64,000 nt of DNA from an uncultured Campylobacter sp. (lineage in GTDB: Bacteria; Campylobacterota; Campylobacteria; Campylobacterales; Campylobacteraceae): contig NZ_CALLWC010000010.1 of NCBI RefSeq assembly GCF_938015785.1, forward strand, positions 1-64,000, in the 5' to 3' direction. Positions 10,365 to 20,700 of this stretch are shown here, piece by piece. Numbering within the stretch: the stretch's first letter is position 1; the number at the start of each line of letters is the position of its first letter. Made by a program: the position numbers and the translations under genes. Below the pieces are notes generated by a model that was not told the DNA's origin, did no database searches, and worked only from the letters and a program-made list of their open reading frames with translations.

Positions 10365-11294
10365 ATGCGCGGATATAAAATTTTCTCCGGCACCGCAAAT
10401 CCCGAATTTGCCAAAAAAATCTCCAAATATCTCTCGCTGCCGCTTAGCGAGTGCGCGATCAAAACCTTCAGCGACGGCGAAATCAGCGTCCAGATCGGCG
10501 AGAGCGTGCGCGGCAAGGACGTCTTCGTCATTCAACCGACCTGCGCGCCCGCAAACTCCAATCTGATGGAGCTTCTGATCCTAACCGACGCACTGAAGCG
10601 CTCCAGCGCGAACTCGATCACGGCGGTCGTGCCCTACTTCGGCTACGCTCGCCAAGACCGCAAGGCAGCCCCGCGCGTACCGATCAGCGCGAAGCTCGTG
10701 GCGAATATGATGCAGACGGCAGGCATCGACCGCGTCGTCACGATGGATCTGCACGCGGGGCAGATACAGGGCTTTTTCGACGTGCCGGTCGATAACCTCT
10801 ACGGCTCGCTGATATTTTTGGACTACCTGAAAGAGAAAAATTTAAAAAATCCGATCATCGCTAGCCCCGATGTTGGCGGCGTCGCGCGCGCCAGAAGCTT
10901 CGCCAAAAAGCTCTCGCTCGATCTGGTGATCGTCGATAAGCGCCGCGAGGAGGCGAACAAAAGCGAAGTGATGAATATCATCGGCGACGTCGCGGGCAAG
11001 GACGTGATCCTAATCGACGATATGATCGATACTGCGGGCACCATCGTCAAGGCCGCGGGCGCGTTTAAGGAACAGGGCGCAAAGAGCGTCAGCGCGTTTT
11101 GCACGCACGCCGTGCTAAGCGGCCCGGCATACGAGCGCATCGAAAGCGGCGCGTTAGACGGCCTCGTCGTGACCGACACGATCCCGCTAAAGCAGGAGAG
11201 CGACCGCATCAAGGTAATCAGCGTCGCTCCGCTTTTCGGCGAGGTCATCAGGCGCGTATATCACGACGAGAGCGTAAATAGCTTATTCAAATAA
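10365..11294 (+). CDS. prs: Ribose-phosphate pyrophosphokinase
   Basis: Prs makes PRPP from ribose 5-phosphate and ATP, supplying purine, pyrimidine, histidine, tryptophan and NAD synthesis in the cytoplasm. The 309-residue protein has the N-terminal GYKIFSGTANPEFAKKI, the catalytic flexible-loop region PYFGYARQDRKA (about residues 95-106), the metal-binding VVTMDLHAGQIQGFF (about 126-140) and the PRPP-binding loop VILIDDMIDTAGT (about 213-225). The length is standard for class I enzymes. It stands alone between two long noncoding stretches and starts at an ATG with AAAGG upstream. Confidence 0.98.
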   Translation: MRGYKIFSGTANPEFAKKISKYLSLPLSECAIKTFSDGEISVQIGESVRGKDVFVIQPTCAPANSNLMELLILTDALKRSSANSITAVVPYFGYARQDRKAAPRVPISAKLVANMMQTAGIDRVVTMDLHAGQIQGFFDVPVDNLYGSLIFLDYLKEKNLKNPIIASPDVGGVARARSFAKKLSLDLVIVDKRREEANKSEVMNIIGDVAGKDVILIDDMIDTAGTIVKAAGAFKEQGAKSVSAFCTHAVLSGPAYERIESGALDGLVVTDTIPLKQESDRIKVISVAPLFGEVIRRVYHDESVNSLFK

Positions 11295-12162
11295 AATTTT
11301 AAAATTTAAAGCGTTGTGCGGTTTGTTTTAGACAGCCGCAGGAATGCGAACAATAGGCATCTTATAATAAAAGATCGCGGCTCAGCCGCAAGTCAAGCGC
11401 TTATGCCTGTGAGCTCTAAATTTACAGCATTTGAGCTCGCTGCGATTTAACTATCGGGAATTTAACTACGGCGCAAAATTTAGCTTCTAGGCGGCAAATT
11501 TAACTCTGCGCGACATTTACTCCACGCGGCGGAAAATTTAACTCTATTTCATACTTTTATTTGCTATTCAATATATAATGTATTTACTCCGCGCGGCGGA
11601 AAAATTTAACTGCAATCGCAGAGCAAATTTACCGCACCAACCGCTGCAAGTCGCATTTTAATCCGCCATGTTAACTCCGAAAAACTGCGTTTTAAATTTG
11701 CCGTAAAATTTTCTGCATATTTGATGAGATCGCACAGCGCCGCTACGCTTTAAATTTATAATAATTTGCCGCGCATTCGCGTCTGTATATGCAGCTGCGC
11801 TTCTGCAAAACTCGCATCCGCTAAATCATGCAAACCTCGTTTTTAAATTTCGCCGCGAAATCCGCAGCACGCGCCGGCAAGAATGCACCCGCCGATCGCG
11901 TTTAATTTTAGCGCCGAAATTCTTTATATTTTAGAGTATTGTAAGACTCAAAATGCCGCGCTTATCTAGCGCTCGCAGCTTCATTGGCGACGGGCTATCG
12001 ATATATCGGTAGCCCTCAAGCAATTCTCTTCTTTAAATTTTACCACTCAAGCTCGCAGCGATTTTTTAAAATCCCGCGATTTAAAAGCCAGCAAGGCGTC
12101 AAAATCATTTATAATTTAGTCAAATGCGGCATCGGGCACGTGCGTTGCGCCCAAGCTGGCCG
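11295..12162. other. Intergenic region, nothing recognised
   Basis: About 870 bases between prs and a convergent lipoprotein gene. It contains many AAATTT words, a near-repeated pair of segments around 11518-11535 and 11582-11610 (CGCGGCGGAAAATTTAACT-like), and no convincing coding frame, tRNA or terminator. Confidence 0.5.
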
Positions 12163-12681
12163 CTAAAATTTCTTTATAATCTCCATCAAATGCTTGACAA
12201 GAGCCGTAATTGCGGCATTTTCATAGCTATCGTCTGTATTTTGCAACGCTATGGTTTTCATATTGCCGAAAAATCCCGGATCGTAATGCTCGATGTCATT
12301 TTGCACGTAGCTTCTTAAAATTTGGCCGTTTCTTACTAGTTTAACCTCATAGATAAACTCTATGCCACCGATTCTATCGCTAGGAAACGGAGTAGCTTCA
12401 CCAGTAAAGCCCCTGTGGTGCTTTATTGTAATTTTAAGCTCATCGGTAGAGTTTTGATCCAGCAGGTTCGCCTCTTTTAGCGCCGCTAAAAGCTGCTCGT
12501 TGTACTTTTTCTCGACCGCTTCCGGCGGTTGATAGACAAATTTTTTCGGATTATGGTTTTGGATGTGGTAGTAGGTAATGCCCTTGAATTTATACGCGCT
12601 TGCGATCGGTACTTTCGGCTGAGACTGCCCACAACCGATAAAAAATAGCGCCGCAAAAAGCAAAGCAAAAATTTTTTTCAT
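12163..12681 (-). CDS. Putative lipoprotein, unknown function
   Basis: I place the start at 12681, where GGAGAAAAA precedes the ATG and the protein opens with MKKIFALLFAALFFIGCG, a clear lipoprotein signal with lipobox FIGC at residues 14-17. The longer frame to 12765 adds an Arg-rich leader that does not fit. The 172-residue product has no motif I recognise; the mature domain is alpha/beta-like with charged segments (LKITIKHHRG, IGGIEFIYEVKLVRNGQ) reminiscent of small envelope lipoproteins such as DUF4410-type proteins, but I cannot confirm that. It is flanked by noncoding DNA on both sides. Confidence 0.75.
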   Translation of the reverse strand: MKKIFALLFAALFFIGCGQSQPKVPIASAYKFKGITYYHIQNHNPKKFVYQPPEAVEKKYNEQLLAALKEANLLDQNSTDELKITIKHHRGFTGEATPFPSDRIGGIEFIYEVKLVRNGQILRSYVQNDIEHYDPGFFGNMKTIALQNTDDSYENAAITALVKHLMEIIKKF

Positions 12682-12987
12682 TTTTTCTCCTTTAAAATTT
12701 TGTGCAATTATACAAAAACGGGGTTTAGCCCGGGCTAAATTTACGATCTTTCGGCGCCTACGCACGTCGAATTTTTTATAAATTTGAGCGAAAGCGCAAA
12801 AATTTTAAGCGTAGCTAGACGGCCAAATTTCAAATCCTTTAAATTTGAAACCAGCTTAAATTTCAAAGCCTATTCAAATTTAAAATTTAATCCGAATTTG
12901 ATCTGAAATTTTATAAAATTCCACCGTTTTAAACGGGCTTTAAAAGCGCGCGCAAGCTGTTTTGAAACCCTGAAATAAAGGAAGCTA
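12682..12987. other. Divergent intergenic region
   Basis: About 300 bases between two divergent genes, so it must hold both promoters. It is very AT-rich near 12780-12930 with at least eight AAATTT-type words. I cannot single out a -10 element with confidence. AAAGGAAG before the 12988 ATG is the ribosome site for the plus-strand gene. Confidence 0.45.
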
Positions 12988-13731
12988 ATGCCTACTTTTA
13001 CTACCAAAGACTACAAAGCCGCCCTTCGCAGCCGCGGCTCACGAACCACGAGCGCAGGCGGATTTAGCGTCAAAAACGACAATTCCTTCATCGTGATCTT
13101 CTCCGTTACGATGATGGCTTTTATATTTTTTTACGGCATGTCGGCAGGTCTCGATTTAGATAAAATTTTTTTAGGAAACGGTCACGGACGCGGTGGAGGC
13201 GGGATTTTAGGGCTTTTGATCGCCGGCGTAGCTTGGTATCAAGGGCGCGACGGCGGCGGGCTGTTTAAATTTAACGACCACGCGATTACCTTCGTTTCAA
13301 ACGAGCGCAAGAGCGAAATTCTACTCTTTAACATCGACTACGTTAGGCTCACTCCAGGCTTTTTGCGCACCTGCACCGGCTACACGGCGCTTAGCCACTC
13401 CCGCTACGTAAAACACGAGCGACTCTTTAAATTCGGGATCGGATCGATGATCGTGCTATGGCTAGTGGGTATCGCCATGAGCGAGCGCGTGGGAATGGCG
13501 TTCGTGATAATGGTCGTGGGCGTCGTGGCCTTTTTCTTTGCCAAGGCGCTCTCGTCATGGCGGCTAAACGGCGACTTTCACGATATCTTGCTGCGCGACA
13601 CCGTGCTGATCCGCGGTAAGGATCTGAACGACTGCGTGCTGTGGTTTGCGATCACGCCCGGTCGCAACGACCGCCGCAGGCTGCGCGCCTACTTCAAAGA
13701 GCATCTTGATTTCGACATCGACGGCAGTTGA
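12988..13731 (+). CDS. Uncharacterised membrane protein
   Basis: A 247-residue protein I do not recognise. It has a polar N-terminus, a hydrophobic segment at about residues 31-50, a Gly-rich stretch (GHGRGGGGILGLLIAG) running into a second segment at about 66-80, then a soluble section followed by two closely spaced hydrophobic segments around 150-190 and a charged C-terminal domain. The part around residues 88-135 (LFKFNDHAITFVSN, ILLFNIDYVRLTPG) looks like a PH-like beta domain found in some bacterial membrane proteins, which is only an impression. It has AAAGGAAG before its ATG. No operon partner is evident. Confidence 0.75.
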   Translation: MPTFTTKDYKAALRSRGSRTTSAGGFSVKNDNSFIVIFSVTMMAFIFFYGMSAGLDLDKIFLGNGHGRGGGGILGLLIAGVAWYQGRDGGGLFKFNDHAITFVSNERKSEILLFNIDYVRLTPGFLRTCTGYTALSHSRYVKHERLFKFGIGSMIVLWLVGIAMSERVGMAFVIMVVGVVAFFFAKALSSWRLNGDFHDILLRDTVLIRGKDLNDCVLWFAITPGRNDRRRLRAYFKEHLDFDIDGS

Positions 13732-13945
13732 TTTTGGTTTAAAATTTAAAGGCTTGGGCGCGGATAAAGCAGTAGAATTTCACAACGCAAAATTTAAGGC
13801 AAAATTTCACACATCAGAATTCCGCGATGCAAATTCTACCCAACAAAATTTCAAGACGCAAAATTCTACGATATAAAATTTGCAGGGCAAAATTTCGCGG
13901 CGTAAATTTCAAAGCCCCCGAATGCACGGCGCGAGATTTGCGGCT

Positions 13946-14651
13946 CTATACGGCAAACTTCACCTCGCTTAGCCGCCCCAAATTATCAAACGAAAAGAGC
14001 GCATCATTTTTAAAATTTGCTACGATCTTGCCCGCCGCTTCGCTAAATTTCGTGTCGTTTCTAAGCAAAAGCGCCCCCGATAAAACGGCGTGATTTAGCT
14101 GAAACGCGCCTATGTAATCGGCGCGCCAAAGAGATGAGCTCGCTTGCGTCCATACCGGGCTTGCTCGTACCATCTGGCGCCACGCACTCGCCTGCCTCAA
14201 AAGCTACAAACACCGCTCCGCCGGCGTGCGGGCAGCGGTAGTAGATTGCGGGCTCCTGCGATAGCCCGCACGCGATCGCGCTTGGAGCATGCCCGTTTAT
14301 CTCTTCACTTAGTGCAAGCTTAGGCGTGCCAAGCTCCGCTAGCCCGTGCCGCAAGTCAAAATCGCGCACATCTCGCACAAGGGCAAGCAGCCGCTCATCG
14401 AGGCGATTTATGTTCTCGTACCCCCACAGCCACGTCCGGCTGCCGCGCGCTTCGCTACCGATATACCAAATGGCGCGCGGCGCATCATCGCCGAAACTGA
14501 TCTTGCCGCGCTCAAAATCCACAGAGCGGCGCCTGCCCTTTACGATCAGCTTCAGCCCGCCTCTTGCATCACTACGCCGCGGCCCAAACATGCCGAAAAC
14601 AGATCAGTAAAGCTGCTGCTATCCACGCCTAAGCGGTCTAAAAATTTCATT
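13946..14651 (-). pseudogene. DUF6882-type protein gene with two frameshifts
   Basis: Read on the minus strand, an ATG at 14651 preceded by AAAGGAGTAAAA opens a frame (MKFLDRLGVDSSSFTDLF) that stops after 32 codons. The reading continues one frame over from about 14555 with LKLIVKGRRR through RTWLWGYENIN to GMDASELIS, then shifts again near 14128 into WRADYIGAFQLNHAVL and ends FDNLGRLSEVKFAV at 13946. Joining the three pieces gives about 235 residues matching the DUF6882 pattern, including the WLWGYEN-like motif, the late NH-A motif and terminal FDxxGRL. Each break is repaired by one added base in a GGG or TTT run (coding strand). It is either a young pseudogene or has two homopolymer sequencing errors. 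Function is unknown. Confidence 0.65.
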
Positions 14652-15265
14652 TTTACTCCTTTTGCCGCGCCGATAAATTTAGCGCTTTTGCGGGATTCCC
14701 CGCTTCGCCTTCTTATACGCCGTGCACGCCGTTTCGCTATAAAACACTCGCGCTATGGAATTTCATGCGGCGCGCAGTAAAATTTAATCAAATTTTATAA
14801 ATCCGCAGCAGATAAAATTTCATAGCGGACGCCGCCCGGATAAAATTTTGCAGAAGACGACGGGCACGGCGAGTACAACTGCAGGAGATGACGGACGCGA
14901 CCACAATGGTCGGCAGACTGCAAAAATTTAAACCGCTCGCGGGATGTTAAATTTGAAAGATGAAATTTTAGCCTAACGGCGAGCAGCAGAATTCTACGAC
15001 CGAGCAGTGAACGCTAGAGCTTTAAGCGGCGCAAAACCGGCGCACAGCAGCAAATGTATCAGCCCAGGCAGCGAGCGATAGTTAAAGCCGTGCGGTCATA
15101 AAAATTTAAATCGCCTCTTAAGATCGTGAAATTTAAAGACGAAATTTCATACCGAACGACGAGCCGCTAAATTTAAGCCGCCCGAGCGATCGTCAAAATT
15201 TAAAAGCGGATTTTACGGCCACGCGGCAAAAGATGAAATTTGGACTATCCGCGTAAGTATAAAAT
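14652..15265. other. Intergenic region, nothing recognised
   Basis: About 610 bases between lepA and the DUF6882-type pseudogene. It is a patchwork of GC-rich spacers with AAATTT and AAATTTCAT words. I see no gene, terminator or clear promoter. Confidence 0.5.
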
Positions 15266-17062
15266 TTAATCGATCTTCAGCACGCTCAAAAACGCCTCAC
15301 TCGGCAGATTTACCTTGCCGATCGCCTTCATGCGCTTCTTGCCCTCTTTTTGCTTCTCGAGCAGCTTGCGCTTGCGCGTGATGTCGCCGCCGTAGCACTT
15401 GGCGGTCACGTTTTTGCCCATGGCGCGGACGTTTTCGCGAGCGATGATCTTGTTGCCGATGCTTGCTTGAATCGCGACTTCAAAAAGCTGCCGCGGCACG
15501 ATCTCCTTCATCGCTTTGACGAGATTGCGCCCCTTGGATTCGGCCTTTGAGGCGGGCACGATGATCGAGAGCGCATCGACCGCTTCGCCCGCGACGCGGA
15601 TGTCGAGCTTAACTAGATCGCCGCGCCTGTAATCGATCGGCTCATAATCAAAGCTCGCATAACCCTTGGTGCAGGACTTGAGCTTGTCGTAAAAGTCCAT
15701 TATGATCTCGTTTGTCGGCACGTCGTATTCGAGCAGGACGCGCTCCGGCGTGATGTAGTCCATCTTGGTTTGGACGCCGCGGCGCAAATTTAAAAGGCTG
15801 ATGAGATTGCCTAAAAACTCGCTAGGGGTGATGATGGTCGCCCTGACGTAGGGCTCCTCGATGCGCTCGATGAAATTTGGCGCCGGAAGCTCGCTGGGGC
15901 TGTGTATCCGCACGCACGAGCCGTCCGTGAGATACACGGCGTATGTGACGGTCGGCGCCGTGGCGATGAGATCGAGATCAAACTCGCGCTCGAGCCGCTC
16001 CTTCACGACCTCCATATGCAGTAGCCCCAAAAACCCGACGCGAAAGCCAAATCCTAGCGCGAGCGACGTCTCGGGCTCGTAGCTAAGCGAGCTATCGTTT
16101 AAGCTGAGCTTGTCCAAAGCGTCGCGCAGATCTTCAAATTTATCGGTCTGCACGGGATAGATGCCCGCAAACACGAAGGGCTTTGCCTTCTCAAATCCGC
16201 CCACCGGCTCGGCGGCGCGTTTTTTAAAAAGTGTGATCGTATCGCCCACCTGCACGTCGGCGACGTTTTTTAGCCCCATCACGACGATGCCCACTTCGCC
16301 GCTGCTAAGCTCGCGGGTTTTGGCAGGCGCGAGCGGGTTGGGATACATCAGATCAAGCACCTCGTGGCGGTTCTCGCTACCCATGATATAGACCTCGTCG
16401 CCCTTTTTCAGCACGCCGTCGTAGAGTCTCGCAAGCGCGAGCGCGCCTAGGTAGTTATCGAACCAGCTGTCGTAGATAAGCGCCTTAAGCGGCGCAGCGT
16501 CGTCCGTTTTGGGCGCGGGGATGCGAGTGATTATCGCCTCTAAAAGCTCCTTGATACCCGCACCCGTTTTGGCGCTGACCTCGATCGCGCTGCTGCAATC
16601 AAGCCCGATGACGTGCTCGATCTCCTCTTTTACGCGCTGCGGATCGGCGGCGGGCAGATCGATTTTGTTAAGTACGGGGATGATTTCAAGATTGTGCTGC
16701 AGCGCGATATAGACGTTTGCGATGGTCTGCGCCTGCACGCCCTGGCTCGCATCCACGACGAGGATCGCCCCCTCGCAGCTAGCCAGCGAGCGCGAGACCT
16801 CATAGCTAAAATCTACGTGGCCCGGAGTGTCGATTAAATTTAAAACGTATTTCTCTCCGCCAAGCTCATACTCGAGCCGCACGGACTGCGCCTTGATCGT
16901 GATGCCGCGCTCCTTTTCGATATCCATCGTATCCATGATCTGGCTGCTCATCTGGCGCGCCTCAACGGCGTTACACTCGCTAATCAGGCGGTCTGCGAGC
17001 GTGGATTTGCCGTGGTCGATATGCGCGATGATGCTGAAATTTCTGATATTTTTTGTTTTCAA
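15266..17062 (-). CDS. lepA: Elongation factor 4 (LepA GTPase)
   Basis: LepA is a ribosome-associated GTPase linked to translation under stress and to initiation or back-translocation. The 598-residue protein has the G1 loop [10 protein letters not shown] (residues 13-22), G2/G3 with RGITI and [11 protein letters not shown] (about 78-88), and G4 NKID (about 132-135). Domains II and III follow, then the LepA-specific C-terminal domain with [16 protein letters not shown] and the closing [20 protein letters not shown]. Length matches the family. It stands alone on the minus strand with long noncoding stretches on both sides. Confidence 0.97.
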   Translation of the reverse strand: MKTKNIRNFSIIAHIDHGKSTLADRLISECNAVEARQMSSQIMDTMDIEKERGITIKAQSVRLEYELGGEKYVLNLIDTPGHVDFSYEVSRSLASCEGAILVVDASQGVQAQTIANVYIALQHNLEIIPVLNKIDLPAADPQRVKEEIEHVIGLDCSSAIEVSAKTGAGIKELLEAIITRIPAPKTDDAAPLKALIYDSWFDNYLGALALARLYDGVLKKGDEVYIMGSENRHEVLDLMYPNPLAPAKTRELSSGEVGIVVMGLKNVADVQVGDTITLFKKRAAEPVGGFEKAKPFVFAGIYPVQTDKFEDLRDALDKLSLNDSSLSYEPETSLALGFGFRVGFLGLLHMEVVKERLEREFDLDLIATAPTVTYAVYLTDGSCVRIHSPSELPAPNFIERIEEPYVRATIITPSEFLGNLISLLNLRRGVQTKMDYITPERVLLEYDVPTNEIIMDFYDKLKSCTKGYASFDYEPIDYRRGDLVKLDIRVAGEAVDALSIIVPASKAESKGRNLVKAMKEIVPRQLFEVAIQASIGNKIIARENVRAMGKNVTAKCYGGDITRKRKLLEKQKEGKKRMKAIGKVNLPSEAFLSVLKID

Positions 17063-17721
17063 GTGGCTTTCCTGATGAAATTTTATGCCGCATTGTGCCG
17101 AAATTTCATTTAAAAACGGGTAAATGAGCAGGTGGAATTTATAAAGCGGTTTTATACGGCAGATCTAGCCAGATTGGAATTTTACAAAACGAAATTTTAA
17201 AGGATAAGAGAAAATGCGGACGGCTTTGAGCAATAGAATTTTAAGTTTTATCAGTGGTGCGTTTGCCGCGATAGAATTTTAGGATGAGAGTTGGGAGCAG
17301 ATTTTACTAATTGAATTTTGCGACTGCATTGAAATACAAAATCTCGCGCAATAAAAATTTACAATAAGCCTTGCATGATCACGCTACGCGAAACTTGCAA
17401 TGCTGATGGCTGAGAATTTTAATAAACGGGAGGAGGATCGCCATATGAAATTTTATTTTGAAATTCTACTACGAAGGATTTGATACACAAAATTTTATGG
17501 CATTACAAGTATGCAAACTTCGGTAAGTAAAATTTTACCACCAACGTCTTACAGCAAAATTTCGCAATTTAATTCCAAAAAATTTATTTCATGGAATTTT
17601 TAGGAAAAAATTTGCAAAGCAAAATTTCAAAATATTTGTCGCCAAGAAAACCGAAATTTCGCCCATAAAAAAAGGCTAGCCCGAAAGCTAGCCTTTGTGT
17701 TGCGAGCTTAACGCACGAATA
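17063..17721. other. Intergenic region with terminator at one end
   Basis: About 660 bases between the giant secreted-protein gene and lepA. Apart from the hairpin at 17667-17696 it holds AAATTTT-type words at irregular spacing. A GGAGGAGG before a 12-codon frame at 17445-17483 is the only translation-like signal and is probably chance. Confidence 0.5.
17667..17696 (-). terminator. Rho-independent terminator after the giant secreted-protein gene
   Basis: On the minus strand AAAGGCTAGC pairs with GCTAGCCTTT around a six-base loop, a perfect ten-base stem, and is followed by a run of seven T. It begins about 25 bases past the stop codon of the 17722-23922 gene. This is the clearest intrinsic terminator in the window. 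Confidence 0.9.
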
Positions 17722-20700
17722 CTACCAATCGGTCTTTTGATTGTAGATATCGCGAATGTCGCCCGTACCTAGCTTCTTCGTAGAAGTATCACTAGTACTA
17801 TTATCTGACGTGCTACCACCGGCAAACGATCCTACATCATCTTCCGTACCGGATTTGACTTGACCCTCGCCGCCCCAGACTGTAGGTCTAACAGCTCTTA
17901 CGTTTACAGTAAGAGGATTGAAATACTGTGGCACACCAGGGAACCTGCTAGAGTAAGCTCCAGTAGTAGGAGGTACAGTAAACATAGTTCTCTGATTGTC
18001 AGCAGGCGTATGGATAAGCCATGGGTTAGTTTCAATACGTATCCTAGCCTGACCTGGTACGGTAGCCTGGATAGTTATATCTTCCTTGCCACCGCTTACT
18101 ACATTACCCCTGCGAACAGTTACGCCAGTAGGCGTAAAGCTAGTATAAGCGCTTACGAATTCTGCTCCTATATTATTTAAAGTAGCTCTAGTATTTACTA
18201 CGAACTTCGTAAAATCGGTTAGGCTATGATCTTGAGCCGCTAGCACGGTAAATATATTTGAGCTAGGGGCTTCATAAGCAAGCTCCGCGCTAGGAGCAGG
18301 CATATTCGCGCACCTATCGGTTCTACCGCAATAGATCTGCGTATAAATAGGCACGGTTACCCCAGTTCTGGTAGTGGCTTGATACACTCTAGATCCCAGG
18401 CTCTTGTCATATGACGTACCATAGACGAATAGCGCATAAGTGCCTACGTTATCACTATAGTCTATAACGGTTTTACCTGTTGCATAGGTCTTACTATTGG
18501 AATTAGCAGCGGCTATATAAGCAGCTTTGCTTGCAGCTCCGGTTTCGCTAACCTTTCTAGTGATGAAAGTATCAAAGTTCTCTTGGGATAACTTTATATC
18601 ATCCTTCTTATATTGCTCCGAAGTTGTATCCGAGATAGCATTGTATGATTTATCAAATTTTGACGGCCAAAAATTTTCGGCGATACTAATCGTGCCATTT
18701 CCGATATTAAAGTCACTAGCGTAGATAAGCACCGGAGTGCTAGGGGTTTTATGCATCCTAGCGAAATTAAAATACACAGTTGAACCAGGGGTCTGCCCCT
18801 CTCTAAATCCTTGCGCCAAAATTCTAAAATCAGTTGACTTAGAATCGTAATTAATTCCTGTGCCGCCTTTTGGTCTATTAATAAGTCCGCCTATTAATGA
18901 AGCGTCGGAATAATAATTAAGCGCTATTCCAAGCGGTATAGGCAAGCCGTAGCCCGTATCAGCAGCGGAAGCAGCTTCTTCCCAACCTCCGGTAACAGTT
19001 GAGCTTAAGGTCCTTGCGTTATATGTATAGCATCTGCTATCATATCCTGTAGGGCCTAGGCAATCGTTAGAATTCCTAGCGAAAAACTGTGTACCGCCAG
19101 GGATATTGTAAACAACGGTAGGTCTATTAGGATACGGCACGTAATTTGTATCTCCGCCGGTCCTGTTAGCGGTAGCTGTGGAGCAACGTCCATCGGCACT
19201 ATTGCTAGCGCAATCAAATCCAAAATTTAGCGCAAAATCAAGATCGCTCGAAAATCCACACACGGCTTGAGGAGCGCCGCCAACATCTTGCTTATATCCG
19301 TCATAAAGCGTAGCGATGACATCCTTATAAACTTTGTCAGATAGATACGCTACAGCATTGACTTTAAGTTTGGCAAGCTGGCTTATCTGACGTGTTACAG
19401 CTAAATTCTGTGCGGGATTTTCGCCTGGATATACTACGACATTATTCTCAATATACGGATCATTAAAATATGTATATGCGGATGTTCCGCCGGTGATATT
19501 ATTATCACCTACGCCGCTTGTTATACCATTATCAAGGCTTACGAGCGATACTCTGATACGATCCGGCTTATAACGCAATACGATATTGTCGTTTATCGCT
19601 TTATCTTTATTGGCGACAAGTCTCATACCTACGTCGCAGCCCACCATACCTTTAGCGTCCGGAGTGTTGTTAGATGAATTGATAATACATTTAGCACTCT
19701 TCCACTTTTTAGAGTAGGTCTGATCGGAGTAAGCATCCGTCCATGAGTTATCATAGACGCTTACCAGTACATCACCGACATTGTAGTAATTGAAAATTTT
19801 ATCGGCATTTGCACCTAATCCTTCAGTATAAATGACGGCATTTTCTTTATCTTTATCCACAGAAGCTTTTCTAGACTGAGTCATCAAATATGCGCCTTGA
19901 GAATTGCCCTTGCCGCTGAATTTTGCTACACCTCCAGTCTCTACGATATCTCTAGCATTAAAATCCGCCCATAAGCTTACGGCATTTTTATCCCATACTC
20001 TTCTATACGATGCGTCGAATTTTGAGCTTGTACCATTTAACACGCACGAAACATCATCACTCTTGCCAAAAGAGCCCTTTTTGATAGCTTCCGGATCAAT
20101 CTCATATTTGCCTGTCTGGGCATTGTATTTAGCACCAGAATACTCTACTGCAGTACCGCCGTAGCAGCCGTCTTGCTTTACACCACGTTTTAATGTAGTA
20201 GTGGCTGTTTTTCTATCGACATAGTAGGACTGGGTATCTACATTAGCCGCGCATTCATTAGATATGAATGGGCGCAAGTAAGTCTGGATGCCACGGATCT
20301 TAGTCGATATATCTTGAGTATCGTCGGAATCCGTACCGTAGCTTTTACGTAGATGATAGCGCTGATTACCTAGGTCACCGCCAATTCTTGCAGTATAGTT
20401 AGGTACGCCATTATCGCTATAACTTCTAGCCGATATTACGTGCGCTAAAATATCTGCGTTCTGCTCATAGTCCCCACCCACGCGAAGTTCGGCAGGATTA
20501 TAAACATCGGTACTAACGCCTTTTTTAGTTATATCGCCACTAGCGGTAGTATCTACGATCTTGCTATATTTACCGGAATTATTTAGCGCATCGGTATCTA
20601 CTTTGAAATACGCAGGGCGGAGTACGAAGTTATCGCTACCGCATATGTGGAATGATCCATCTTTTGACATTTTAATGCCAAACTCATTGCTGGCAACATC

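Noticed and set aside
17445..17483. Twelve-codon frame after GGAGGAGG
   Set aside because: Too short to support, composed of the common AAATTT words, with no promoter or conserved context.
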